From Anaspis maculata (lineage: Eukaryota > Arthropoda > Insecta > Coleoptera > Scraptiidae): a DNA stretch of 64,000 bases. Every line of letters starts with the position of its first letter. Within the stretch, counting starts at the first letter, position 1. The stretch spans positions 1,364,001 to 1,428,000 of the forward strand of contig OX421968.1 in the NCBI GenBank assembly GCA_949128115.1, in the 5' to 3' direction. The notes beneath the pieces are model-generated. The model was given only the letters and a program-made list of their open reading frames with translations, was not told the DNA's origin and searched no databases. A program made the translations under genes and the position numbers. Positions 46,174-57,877 of the stretch are shown here, piece after piece.

Positions 46174-48512
46174 TATCTTAATTTGACCCAAATTTGAACA
46201 TTCAAAATCCTACAGGTACCGAAAAGCCTGACGTCCTACCGTTGTGAAAATTGAAAAAATTCTTTGTCCACCTTTCGTCTAGATGCTGTTTATAAATCTT
46301 TGCTATGAATTTTTCATTTGCTCTAATTTCACACTCGATTTTACATTAAGAGCTATATTATTCCAAGCGCATCAAGAGTTTCAAAACTGCTTTTCCTTGG
46401 CGTTGGTATATCAGTTGACGCTATGCAGTCTACTTCATGCATAATAATTATGTGTTCGATAGGAATGCAATCGGGGGAACATGCTGGCCAATCCATATAT
46501 ACACACAATCATGTTTTCCTAGTACAGGCTCAGGCTCAATTATAAATTCCCCCAATTCGATTCAGTAGTGCGTCGTTAAAAGTAGGGGGGGGGAGCGCTG
46601 CCGCACCTTCTCCGTCACCATTTTCTACGCCACTTGAATTTTCTCAGAATTGAGGACATTTCTGAATTATTCTTCGTTTACTAGAGCAAAAAGATACCCT
46701 GACGAAAAATTATTTGTATACATACTTGATTGTTTTCGAGATATTCGACATTTCGACAAGACGAATTTTCAAAGAAAAAAAAAATTCTATTGAATTTTTC
46801 TACCTCTATGATTTTGATTTTGTTGGCTTCGAGGTGTCTTTTGAATGAGCATTAAATATCCTCAAATATCTCGAAATAAAGTATCCGATCAAAAATATCA
46901 AAATCTTGCTGCGGTAACTTTTTAACTTTTTAAACTTTTTGCTCTAAACTGAAGGAAGCAGAATTCAAAAATGTGTTCAATTATGAGAAATTCCCAATTG
47001 CGTAGAAAATAGGGACGGAAAAAGGGGGCACTCCTCTCCATTTTACTACGCCACTGGGCACTGGATCAAGTTGGGGTAATATGCGATATTCAGCGGCACG
47101 AGTTGCGCTGTAGGTTCGCAAAGCTAGGGGATGGAACTCATGCGTCTGCGCGAGCTAGGAAAAGTCAAAACCTGCAGATTTTCAGCCATCGATTTAACAA
47201 AGGAAAATAGATGACAAGAAACTCCTGACTTCCATGCTAGATTATGTGGAACGATGTGTCCATGTGCATTGCTGTCGAAAAAATGAATTCCGCGCGTAGT
47301 GTTCCGAAAAGAACGAAAAAGCCGTTTTCAGTGTATAACTGGTTGCCTAGAAGGTGATGTTTTTTGGGAACACACATGAAATGGAACTGTAATGTTTTTT
47401 TCGTACGGTTTTTGCAGCCAGGCACTCAACAAACTGCCCGTCATTTTTGAAAAAAAAAACAGAAAACACAAAACCTCTGATATATTATACATATAACCCG
47501 ATAAAATTTTAGTTACCATTTGTTTACATGCAGTTTCATGCCACTGACAGACAGGACGGCAACCGTAAGGCAGAGAAGAATACCAGAAGTAGGGCGGTAT
47601 TTTCAAAAACACACCAACTGATTAACACGTTACCATATTTTCGCTCATTGTGTATCTAGAACTGATCCATCATTGCTGGTCTTGAACACAATGAAAGATC
47701 AAGAAATACTCTTTTTTCCATAGCTTATTTGAAAGTTTCATTTCCAGCCGTTTCAATAATAGACAATGTTGAAATTACGCTTTTTACATGTGTTAGCATA
47801 CGGCACTATTCTCAAATCCCCTAGCATGGTTGCGCCAGCGCAGAAATGGCACTGAATTTCGCCTATTTATTATCAATTAGTGAACATAGGCCGTGCCATG
47901 AAAACTTGTGCCAAAAAGTGCCCAATTTGAAGAGAGAGAGATTGAAGGCCTGTATCTCCATGATCATGCATTTCTGAAATATGTATACATGAAGTTCACT
48001 TATTTTATTTATTTATTACACTTATTTATCGACAAAATAAATAATATAAAAACAAGTGTGGCAAGACTTAAAAGAAAAACCCTTATTACCCCACTTATTT
48101 TGCCAGGTCGCGATTCGAAATTTAAACACTCTATACCTATAGGTAGCCTTATTCAAAGTAGCACCTTGAAGAGGTAGTTCCAAAAGTTGATGTCTATTAA
48201 TGATACATTAAAAATTAATTTGTAGGTAGCTTTGCTCAGAAATGAAGTGAGTTGGTTCTCTTGGAAGAAAGTTGCAAACCTCTTCGCCTGACTGTATTCT
48301 TGGTTGCCTGCGTAACAAGGGGCATTTCTTCCAACTTTTCATAGCTTGGTTAGCTAGGTTAATCATAGCTGTGACAGATTGACACTTGACAGCTGCCTTG
48401 ACAGTAGTGACAGCAGGGCAAATGGTGACGATCATTTGTAGGTTATGTAAACATAATTAATTTTGATTTCTAATCAAAACTGAAATGAGTGGCCGCTTGT
48501 GAAAGACAAAAG
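46174..48512. other. Intergenic repeats, COG2 upstream region
   Basis: 46580-47055 shows a weak inverted pair (CACCTTCTCCGTCACCATTT / GGGACGGAAAAAGGGGGCAC and TACGCCACT words), probably another decayed foldback element. The last ~150 bp before 48513 are the COG2 promoter region by position. No gene recognised. Confidence 0.4.
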
Positions 48513-51500
48513 ATGGACGAGAACGAAGTCATAATTTGGAGGCAATCCTTTTTCAAGGTACATAAAGGTGTATTTGGCGTGACGACTGACTTGCAGCCAT
48601 AAATATTTATCACCATTCCAGGAAAACTTCAACGTGGACAACTGCCTCTCCAAATACACCCTGAAATCGGACTTGGAAACACTGAGAAGGGATTTAAAGA
48701 ACTACGGAAATGAGCTCCATCAACAAATGGCAGAGATTCTCAAGACCGAAACAGAAGCAATCGTCAACTTGGCCGAGTACTTGACCAATCTGAGTTCAAA
48801 GATCGAAGACTTATCTGTACCAATAAATCAGTTACGGGAAGAAATTAAAGTGCGGTATTGTCAAGAGGTTTTGCTCAGGTCACTTTAATAAAACACAGTC
48901 ATGATTACAGATGCTGTATGATTTGATCAAGAACATCCAAGTGACTTACGGCAATATGCTAGATGCCGTTAGAGAGAACAGCGTCAAAAGAAACAGCTTC
49001 AATTTGAAACACAGGATTCTGTCGACGACAGCTTACATTGATGCAATGATCAAAAACAATCAGAGCGATCTCATCAATAATCCAGAAATTTTAGAGAGAG
49101 CCGTCAATAAATTCTCTTTTGAAAGTAACTATCTGCTGTCGTCTGGTGTGATTGTCATTGATATCAAAGAGATCAAAGATATCGAAAAGAGTCTCACCAA
49201 AATGGTGAATCATGCGTTCGTAGATGCCATTCGAAATCAAGATGAGGATACCATGCTCAAGTGCTTGAAAATGTACGATAACTTAAGCAAACAAGCAGAG
49301 GCGGAAAGAATCTACCAAACCGAAATAGTGAGGCCTTCCATCGCACATTTGTTCACGGAAAGCTATCTAGATGCGTGCAATCAGAACTTGGAACAAGTTT
49401 TCAAGGAAGCTGTTGGATTCATTGATGGCAACATTTCTTGCTTGAATGAAATCTTGAAAAGGTAAAAAAGTAGTAAAAGAGAATCCACTCCTCCTTCCTC
49501 CACTCAGTCACATTTTCACATTATTAGTATTACCATTGTATAACTACTACTAGTAGGTCAGCCTCGGGTTTAGGATGTTATTACGAGAGGTCGCACAAAT
49601 CTGGAAAGAGCACCCGTCCTGGAAGAAATTATTCGCCATCTAGCAGCCAACTGATAAGATAAAATAAGGTGCGCTGCCCGGCTTTCACAAGCGATGAGGC
49701 TTGGTGCAGAACTAATTGGCTCCGCCCACGGCCCATTGTGAATAATCGAGTGCTTATGCCCGATGCACTTTACTATCTGAAAATGTATTTCTTTGCGCCT
49801 CGTCACTGCAACCACAGCATAGTGTGCATAGTTTGTGTGGATTATAGTGCGAGTGCCTGTATCTCCTATTTCCAAAATAGTGCCTTTTGGGTCCACTTCT
49901 TTGAAATTTTGGCGCTGCGCTCTCGCTATAAAATGGACTATTGCTATGATCAGCTATTATGATATATGCAAATGCAGCTGCAAATGATCTATTATGGCCT
50001 CAAATTCCAGCGGTTTCATCAAAAACAAAATTTGTTCTCGTTTTCTTAGTAGTAACAAAAAGTTGTAGCAATATTTTAATTTTTTTTTGTTATGTCCCTC
50101 AACATCAGCTCAATGTGGGATGGAAGAGAAATTGAGGGACGTAACAAAATTTTTTTAGAAACGGCTGGAATTTAAGGCCATAATAGATCATTTGCAAAAA
50201 ATATTTGAATATACAGGGTGATGCACCACCAAATGAACATAGCTTGAGGGTAGGTTCAGTTTTTCCAGGCGAACCAGGATCTGGTTTTGAAATTTTTCTA
50301 ACGCCGTTCATTTCGAGCCAAGGGTGATTCATGTATTTCGTAGAATTTTTTGACAAGCCATAACTTCAGAACGACTCATTGGATTGGATTCAAATTTTGT
50401 GGGTTGATCTTCTATTGATATCTGACACATCGCCCTATCAAAGAGTTTGAAATTTTCAGGGCCGGCCTTGAAAAAAAACTTCAAAGCTTTTTCTAAAAAA
50501 AAAAAAAACATTCTGTATGCGTATTATTCAAAATTCATTTTCATATTCAGGAACTACATGAAAATAGCTATTATTATCGCAAAAAAATTGCTTGACACCA
50601 TCAAACTATCAAAAAAAAATTGATAATCCTGAAGATTTTCAAGGTTGGGATTTTTTGTAAATTGATATTTTCAAATATTTGCAAATGATCTATCATGGCC
50701 CGAAACTTCAGCGGTTTCGTCGGAAAAATAAAATAGTTATTTATGTACCATGGGCATAAAGTGCCACTTTTTTCCCCGCTGTGCGAGATTGCGACCGAGG
50801 CCGTAGGCCGAGGGAAGCAAGCACAAGGGGAAAAAACGCACTTTAGCCCAAGGTGCATACAATGTTTTTTGCACTGGCTAGTGCAAGACTGAAAATTTCG
50901 AGTTATTGAGTCGTTGAAAAATTGTCATGGCAGCGCTGATTACTTGGTGGTACGTCGCACGATCTACCATGCGATCAACAAAATTCGGAATTGGGGTAGG
51001 CTGTTCCCCAAGAAAGCAGCTTGACATCCTGAAATTTAACCAGGTCATAGCCTACCAGATCGTATGGACGAGTGGCAGGTTACCTCTATCACCTATCTTG
51101 AACACGTAGCTGCCGGGGCCCCATCGCTTACTAGCATAAAACAGATATTTATTGGTTTTGGTATGTAAACGTGCTAGTTTTGTTGTTCTTGTAGTCTTCC
51201 GTATTCCCTACAAATTGAAGTCCATTTTACATCGCATCAAGTAGTTACGTCAAAATAGAAGGTGACGTCTCCTCTGACGGATCAAGAGCGCTCGTTGCCA
51301 TGACGACTTTTTTGCCCAAGGGCTAAAAAGAGTCACTTTAGGCCCTGTTTTGAAGTCGTAAAATAACGCATTTAATATGGGTAGTGCAAAAATGACGTTT
51401 TTCTCGTTTTCTCAGTTTTAACAAAAAGTTTCAGCAGAAATTTCAAAAAATTATTGTTACGTCCCTCAGTTTTACTTCTATCCCAAATTGAGTTTAAGTT

Positions 51501-54500
51501 GAGGGACGTAACAAAAATGTTTTGAAAATTCTGATGAAACTTTTAGTTAACGTAAACGTACCAATGCCTGACACTGTGCCTTAACCTGACACCTTTATTT
51601 ATTTCATGGGAAATGGGCAGAATTATTGGCTTTAGACCTATTCTGTTCAAATGTTAGGGTATGCAAACATTTTACTCAAGATTTTTCATACAGTAGAGTT
51701 AGCAATACTAATTTTGAAATGTCTACGGCCGTTTGAAGGGTAGAGCAACAGTTGATACCAGAAACACTAATATTTCTGCTAAGATTTTGTCAAATTGAAA
51801 TAGTTTGTAAAAACGTGAGTTTGGTTAATTTTCGTGAAACATTCATATAGCATTGCTGCATATTGATGAAGAAAGATGCTGTTACATCAATTCCAGGTGA
51901 TTTCAGAGTTTTATGGTAATAATAGGAGGTGTCAGCTATTGGCACTAAGAAATATAGACAAGTCCAATGCCTGACAATAAGTGTGTCAGCTCCTGGATAA
52001 TGAAAAATTAACGCAGAAATAGACCATATAACAAAGATTCAATGAGCTTATGCTGGTGTAAAAGTTTCATATTGATATCTTCAGTGGTTCCAATACCTGA
52101 GGCCCTAGGTCAGCCACTAGCTTCATTAGTGTCAGCTACTAGCAATGATAGATATTTACAGATTCCATACTTCCAGCCTCGCTTCCAGCTATATAACTAA
52201 CCGGTATTTAACTTGTTATCAGTTCAATAGAAGTCTCTATTTTGCAGTTCATCTACTGCTGTTCCTCTGAATATCATATCTGAGCTGTTTACATGTGGGT
52301 CAGGCATTGGTTCTCTTGAAGTCAGGCTTAGGGCCAAGTCAAGAGAAGCTATGTCAGGTACTGGACAAAAAAAATCAAATTTTCGAAATCTTCTAAACAA
52401 AAACATAAGGCACGTTTCACCGTAATCATCAATGTTATATCATGGATGATATCTGCTCTGATTATTCCACATTCGAAATGCACCTAAAGTACTTCTGAAT
52501 CATTTCTAGATAGGAAAATATACAAAGATAGCCCTTAAGGTGTCAGGCATTGGTACGTTTACGTTACTACTGGGAAAACGAGTAAAATGTCATTTACATT
52601 TTTCTGACGAAACGACTGAAATTTAGGGCCATAATAGATCATTTGCAAATATTTAAAAATATTAATTTACAAAAAATCCTAACCTCAGAAATCATAACGA
52701 TTATCAAAATTTTCTTGACAGCACAATGGTGCCAATCAATTTTTTTTTGCGATATTGATAAAGGCGATGTGTCAGCTATCAATAGAAGAATATACCCACA
52801 AAATTTCAATCGAATCCATTGGATCGTTCTAAACGTACGGCTCATCAAAAAATTCGAAAAAATGCATGAAACACCCTGTAACTTTGAAACGAACAGTGTT
52901 GAAAAATTTTCAAAGCCAGATCCTGGTTCGCCTGGAAAAACTGGGCCCATCATTGAGCTATGTCATGTCCATTTGGTGGTGAATCACCCTGTATAGACTA
53001 CAGCGTCTAACACTCTGGTGTCTCACTTTCACGCATGTGATTTCTCGCTTTTTCTCTCTCAAACTTGGATCAGATCAGTGAGTTTTGTGGTAAAAGGAAA
53101 AACACGTGACCCCTGTCAAGTTGGTTTCAAAAAATTCCGCTGTGTATCCGTAAAGGAGACACGTACAGTTCTTAGAACTTTGTTTTTTTACTGGCTTTTC
53201 ATCGATAATTTTCGAAAACCAGTTGAGGAAACTTGAATTTCACAAAAATCCAAACAGTGGCATCAAAGTTACAAAATAGTCCCATAAAGAATTTCCCAAG
53301 AATTGGTTTTTAAAAATTCTGTCCATCAGTTACTTTTTACTTCGATTGCAAAGTTCTTGTACAGAGATGAGATATTGCTAGTTTGTTCATCAAAATAGGT
53401 GTTTTTCGAAATAACAGAGTGCATTTTAAGGTGAAAGTAATCGAGCGTCAAGCACAGTTCGTAATACATCCAAGCAGATAAGCGGGAGAAATCTTTGAAA
53501 TGTGAAATGTGTAAAATGCCACGGTATTCAGGAAACTAACAATCGGAGGGAGCTTCCCGCTGTGCAGTAGGGGGGAGCCAATTTCACGGTAAATGATGAA
53601 GCCGAGCGCTGAACCCAGCTTTCGCGCTCTTTGCAGAGTTTCGAAAAGCGACAGATCCCGAACACGCCATCTGTCCGTGCTTTACACAACCTTCACAATT
53701 TGAACGGCGGCTGGCCTACTAGGAGTAGTTATACAATGGTATTACTTATGAAAATTATTGATGGCCTGCCACAAACACGGAACAGAGACAGTGAAGTTCT
53801 TGAATGTTTTCTCTTCAATTTTCCAGAAATCCCGAACTGAAATCGTACAACTTGATCCTGAACAGTTTCTGGACGGAAGTGGACAAACAACTGCGCGAAG
53901 GTCTTCCGCATATAACAGCGCCCGGCAATCCGGAACTGTTCCAAAAGAGATTCAACAGCACTTGGGACTTCCTGTTTGAAATTTCGAAAAGTTGCGGAGA
54001 CCAAAACCTCATGTGGACCAATCCGACGTTCCAGGCGCACATAAAACGCTTCAATTTGCCGGTGTACTTCGAAATTCGCTTCCAACAAATAGCGGGCAGA
54101 TTCGAAACCGATGCAATAGTCAAACCGGAATTGGAATTGTTGTTGGCTCCTCCGTCACCACCGCTGGCGCTTTTCGCTGGAGGAGACGTCGAAAGTTTCT
54201 GTTGCGGTCACGCATGCGATCACGTCAACTTCAATTTGAAGATATCGTTTTCTCTGTGGCGAGCCCTGTGCCAGTGCTTCAACGCGGATGTTTTCATCGA
54301 GAACCTCGCCGATCAGTTTTTGAAACTGTCGATGTTACTCTTGTCGCGCTATTTGAAATGGTTCGATAACATCGTGCAGGAAAATCGAGAAGACCAGATG
54401 ATGTATGCACTGAACGACTTGAAACTGCTCACAAATTTGATCGGGAATGCGAACAGCAACGTGGACAAGACCGTTTTCAAGATCATGCCCGATAAGATCA

Positions 54501-56103
54501 AACAGAACATGAAGGATGTTTTCGAAATGAATGCCAAAGTCATTGCGCAAGTCGAGCTCAAAATTAAAAACCATTTCGTCACGGTCAAGAGCAACGAAAG
54601 CATTTCGCACCTTCAAAACGTAGCCGCCATTCCGAGACTGTACAGACGCACGAATCGAAATGCCCCCAAGGAACCCAGCAATTACATAAACGAAGCCGTA
54701 CAACCCGTACTAAAATTTTACGACAAGTTCAAATCAAAAGATGAAGTTGAAGTGATTTTGGAACAAGTCGTTGCTAACGTTACCAAATCGTAAGTGGCGT
54801 CAATGTGAGAGGAGTTCAGTTATTTACAAATTCATTGAAATAAAAATGTAAAAGTATTCAAAACTTGATCGATTTTAAGTATTTCTTTTTACAGATATCT
54901 GACTCTGGTTTTGGACGTGTTGAGGTCCGTTTTCAAAACTGAAGAATCGCTTCGACGCCTGAAAAGCAGAAACGTGAATTCTGGAGATGAACTGGCCAGC
55001 CGCAGCGCCGACAATATGTCCGATGAAGTGAAAATCAAGCAACAAATCAGAATTGATGTTTGTTACTTTGTTGATAAGGTACATAATCATTATTATTGCT
55101 GTGAATCAATGACCAGAACTAAATAGTTAGTTATTGAAAATCTATTCAATCACCACAATACTTCCACGTTATTGTTGTCGTAGATTTTTTTATCGATAAA
55201 AAAACCACATCCCAATGTCTTAAACTGTTTTCCTTTTTTGTAAACTTGAAATCGAACATATCTCCTAAAGCTATATGTAGTATGTGACTATGTACTACAT
55301 TCAAAACCCTATCGTGATTCTGGATTTATTAGGGGGAGTTGATGACCGTTCAACCATTTCCACCTGGCACATAGGCAGGCCTCACTATTGGACCCATTGT
55401 ACCCCTTCCCAAACCAGCCGGACTCACTGAGCCACAATGTGGTGTCAGATGTTTGATGGTCGGTCCATCCAAGCACTGGGACCGACAAGCGCACGGTTGA
55501 CCTAAACTCTGTCTTTAACCCCCCGACGCAGGTGTAGATGTCCGAACTGCGCCGTCGGTTTTCCGTCGTACTGTCGGTTGCAGGCGTGATATACTCGGGA
55601 AATTTGTCCATGACCACCCGAGGAGGAGTTTCAGCCGGCCCAAGTCAGATGAGACCCGCCAGCGGCTTGCCCACTAGCACTACCTACCGGCGATCTCCCA
55701 TCCAACTTTTGGCAGCGCTGAACGTTGCTGCAAACGAGTCATCACCCGACTGTAGCGGTGTACTACACGTCAAATGATTTCGGGCCCATTTATAAAGATT
55801 TCCTCAATGTATTCAGTCATTCACTGATTTATATTGAAGAAAAGTCCGTATTACTGGACTGGTGCTGAACTTGAAACTCTATTCGCAATGTTCACATTAT
55901 TGTAACAAAACATTTCAAGGTATACATACATAAATATGTTAACCTCATTTTTGATAAGGAATCGGCCCCCAACTTCACACCATGGGTTCAACATTAATTA
56001 CACCCTGTACATTTTGAAATTTTCTTTACAGTTCACACCTTTGATTACCCCCGGTGGAACAGCTCATGTAAGCCTGGACGAACTCAAAACTCAGACATGT
56101 TGA
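48513..56103 (+). CDS. Cog2: Conserved oligomeric Golgi complex subunit 2 (COG2), probably complete
   Basis: Six coding exons: 48513-48557, 48622-48849, 48911-49461, 53827-54789, 54895-55078 and 56032-56103 (TGA). Splice sites are GT/AG and phases agree; the product is about 680 residues against roughly 740 in mammals. The N-terminus ENFNVDNCLSKYTLKSDLETL and the following AEYLTNLSSKIEDLSVPINQL match the COG2 coiled-coil signature. Later blocks are WNLPVYF-like RFNLPVYFEIRFQQIAGRFE, FSLWRALCQCFNADVFIENL, AIPRLYRRTNRNAPKEPSNY and NMSDEVKIKQQIRIDVCYFV. COG2 belongs to lobe A of the COG tether that serves retrograde vesicle traffic in the Golgi. The fourth intron-like gap (49462-53826) is filled with nested foldback repeats. 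The last exon is short and only weakly conserved; a GTAAGC inside it (about 56067) leaves room for a different 3' end, and a small exon in 55079-56031 may be missed. Confidence 0.93.
49462..49974. other. Start of COG2 long intron
   Basis: Donor GGTAAAAAAG at 49461. No domain or clear repeat in this part. Confidence 0.4.
49975..50200. repeat. Hairpin element with TGCAAATGATCTATTATGGCC ends
   Basis: GCAAATGATCTATTATGGCC pairs with GGCCATAATAGATCATTTGC; inner words TTATGTCCCTCAAC (50091) and TTGAGGGACGTAAC (50131) are also inverted. The same family encloses 50680-52656. Confidence 0.75.
50212..52993. mobile_element. 2.8 kb foldback element with nested elements, in COG2 intron
   Basis: TACAGGGTGATGCACCACCA pairs with TGGTGGTGAATCACCCTGTA; AGTTTTTCCAGGCGAACCAG with CTGGTTCGCCTGGAAAAACT. 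Nested within it: 50680-52656 (GCAAATGATCTATCATGGCC / GGCCATAATAGATCATTTGC) and, inside that, 51551-52565. No coding region recognised. Confidence 0.8.
51551..52565. mobile_element. TIR element, CGTAAACGTACCAATGCCTG ends
   Basis: CGTAAACGTACCAATGCCTG(ACAC) at the left is perfectly inverted at the right ((GTGT)CAGGCATTGGTACGTTTACG). The interior repeats the words CCTGACA and GTCAGCT(A/C) several times. Non-coding. Confidence 0.75.
52994..53826. other. End of COG2 long intron
   Basis: Ends with the pyrimidine tract and CCAG acceptor at 53826. No gene recognised. Confidence 0.45.
55079..56031. other. COG2 last intron, unidentified GC-rich segment
   Basis: 55310-55775 is GC-richer than its surroundings and carries a minus-strand frame (CLCARWKWLNGHQLPLINPE) of no family I can name; it looks like a repeat fragment. 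A small missed COG2 exon cannot be excluded. Confidence 0.35.
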
Positions 56104-56375
56104 AGATCAACCCAGGTGTCAATCTGTAAGTTATTTATTTTTTTACTTAGGTAGTATTTTCCGCGGTAGGGAGTACCAATGTTGAAATGTTTTCCGTTAT
56201 AAATATAAATACACTGTTACACCTTGAGTGGTCGAACACTGAAGAGGATTCTTGAAGTTTTTGTGATTATTTATTACACAAATCATGTATAAATGTTTCA
56301 TTTACATGGTTGAATAATATAAATTCATTACTTTCGTATATTTCATTATTAATTCCTACAGAGTTCAGACATAAA
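56104..56375. other. Shared 3' region of convergent COG2 and unc79
   Basis: Only 272 bp separate the two stop codons. Minus-strand AATAAATAA (complement of TTATTTATT near 56268-56276) is a probable unc79 poly(A) signal. Confidence 0.55.
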
Positions 56376-57841
56376 TTAAAGGGAATAAAATTGAGTTGCT
56401 GTTGATGATTGCAATTCAATCTGACCCATTTTAAATTGTAAACGCTGCAGCCATTTGAGAAGCACTGGATTGTGCAAGTTGCTCTTGACTTTTTCTGGCA
56501 GCACTTCGGAATACATTGTTGGTGGGAAGTTCCGACAGTTCTGCAGTCGCACCTGTAAATGCCCTGGGAGCTGGAATAAACGTAAGTTACAATTTCTGCT
56601 GGAAGCAATTACGCATTATTTTGATTTCACATACTTGTATTTGATGGGAACACAGCACGGGCGTCCATAATGGGAGAAGCTTTGCAACGAAAGTTGAATG
56701 GCATTCTAGCAATGCTTCTATCATGCTGAGGAAGTGCAAACTGACAATTTCACTCAGCTGAAAACGTTACATTTTCTCTTTCTCTTGTAAATAATTATGT
56801 ATATGTATATGAATAATATGTATGTACTTGAATTCTAATTATCAAAAGTGCAATGTTTACTTACCATTTTTGATTGTTGGATTAGTTGTAAAATACATGG
56901 TGTTACTTTACCCCAAAATTCAAACAATATGTTCATAGTTACGTTGTAGGCCTCTGTGATAGGCATGTGGATGTTAAGGCTCTGTTCCAAGTAAATTGTC
57001 CATAACTGGAATTTGAATAGAAAAATTATACATATCTCTGTTTAGTTAATCAATTGAAACAACAATTTTGATTGAGCATACCTGACACAAAACAAATGTG
57101 TGGAAAAGGGAAGACATGTGTAGGACGGAAGTCTTAGGCTGTTCGGCAAATCCTGCCATGATGGTTTGGATGTGATCTGCAATTTGACATGAGGCCTCTT
57201 GGGGTATGGCTTGGTTGGTGTTTTGTCCCTGATGTCCGTGCAAAGCGGTATACGTTAAAGAGCCCAAAAGTAACCACGATAAAAGTCGAATGTGTCCTAT
57301 ACATTCTATAAATTCTCTAGGTCTGAAATGTCGTCAACTCAGTCAGTGCAAGTATAATGAAGAAACGCCGACATTTTTCTTACGTCTGTTGTGTAGCTGA
57401 TGTACTATAAAGCCAAGGAAAAAAGCGAATGACTGCTCTGTTATCTCTGCCGTTGCCTTTAGTTAGTTCTAACGCCAAGTACTGAGCCACACTGCATTTG
57501 ATGATGCCACCTAGAGTGTCTTCGTTCAAGCCCACATTGATTCCTTTACAATAGCTCTGTAATGTAAAAACAAAACAAAATAAAAATGATGCGAGCTACT
57601 CATTGACTAGATGATGAAAAAGTTTACCTTCATTTTAGATATCGTATGAAAATCTGTAAGAAACTCTAATATGTCACTTAGATGATTCTTCATGCATTCT
57701 GATATGCCCGTTGTGACAGCAGGTCCGTATTCAACCGACAGCAATGAACAATCCTTCACTACTACATTCGAGGGCATAGAACCACCAACATCCTTGAAAC
57801 GTGTGTCATTAAAATTAGGTGAAGCTTACACAATAATAATG

Positions 57842-57877
<36 letters not shown>

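Noticed and set aside
55309..55777. Possible separate gene in the COG2 last intron
   Set aside because: Frames on both strands lack any recognisable domain; likely a repeat fragment.
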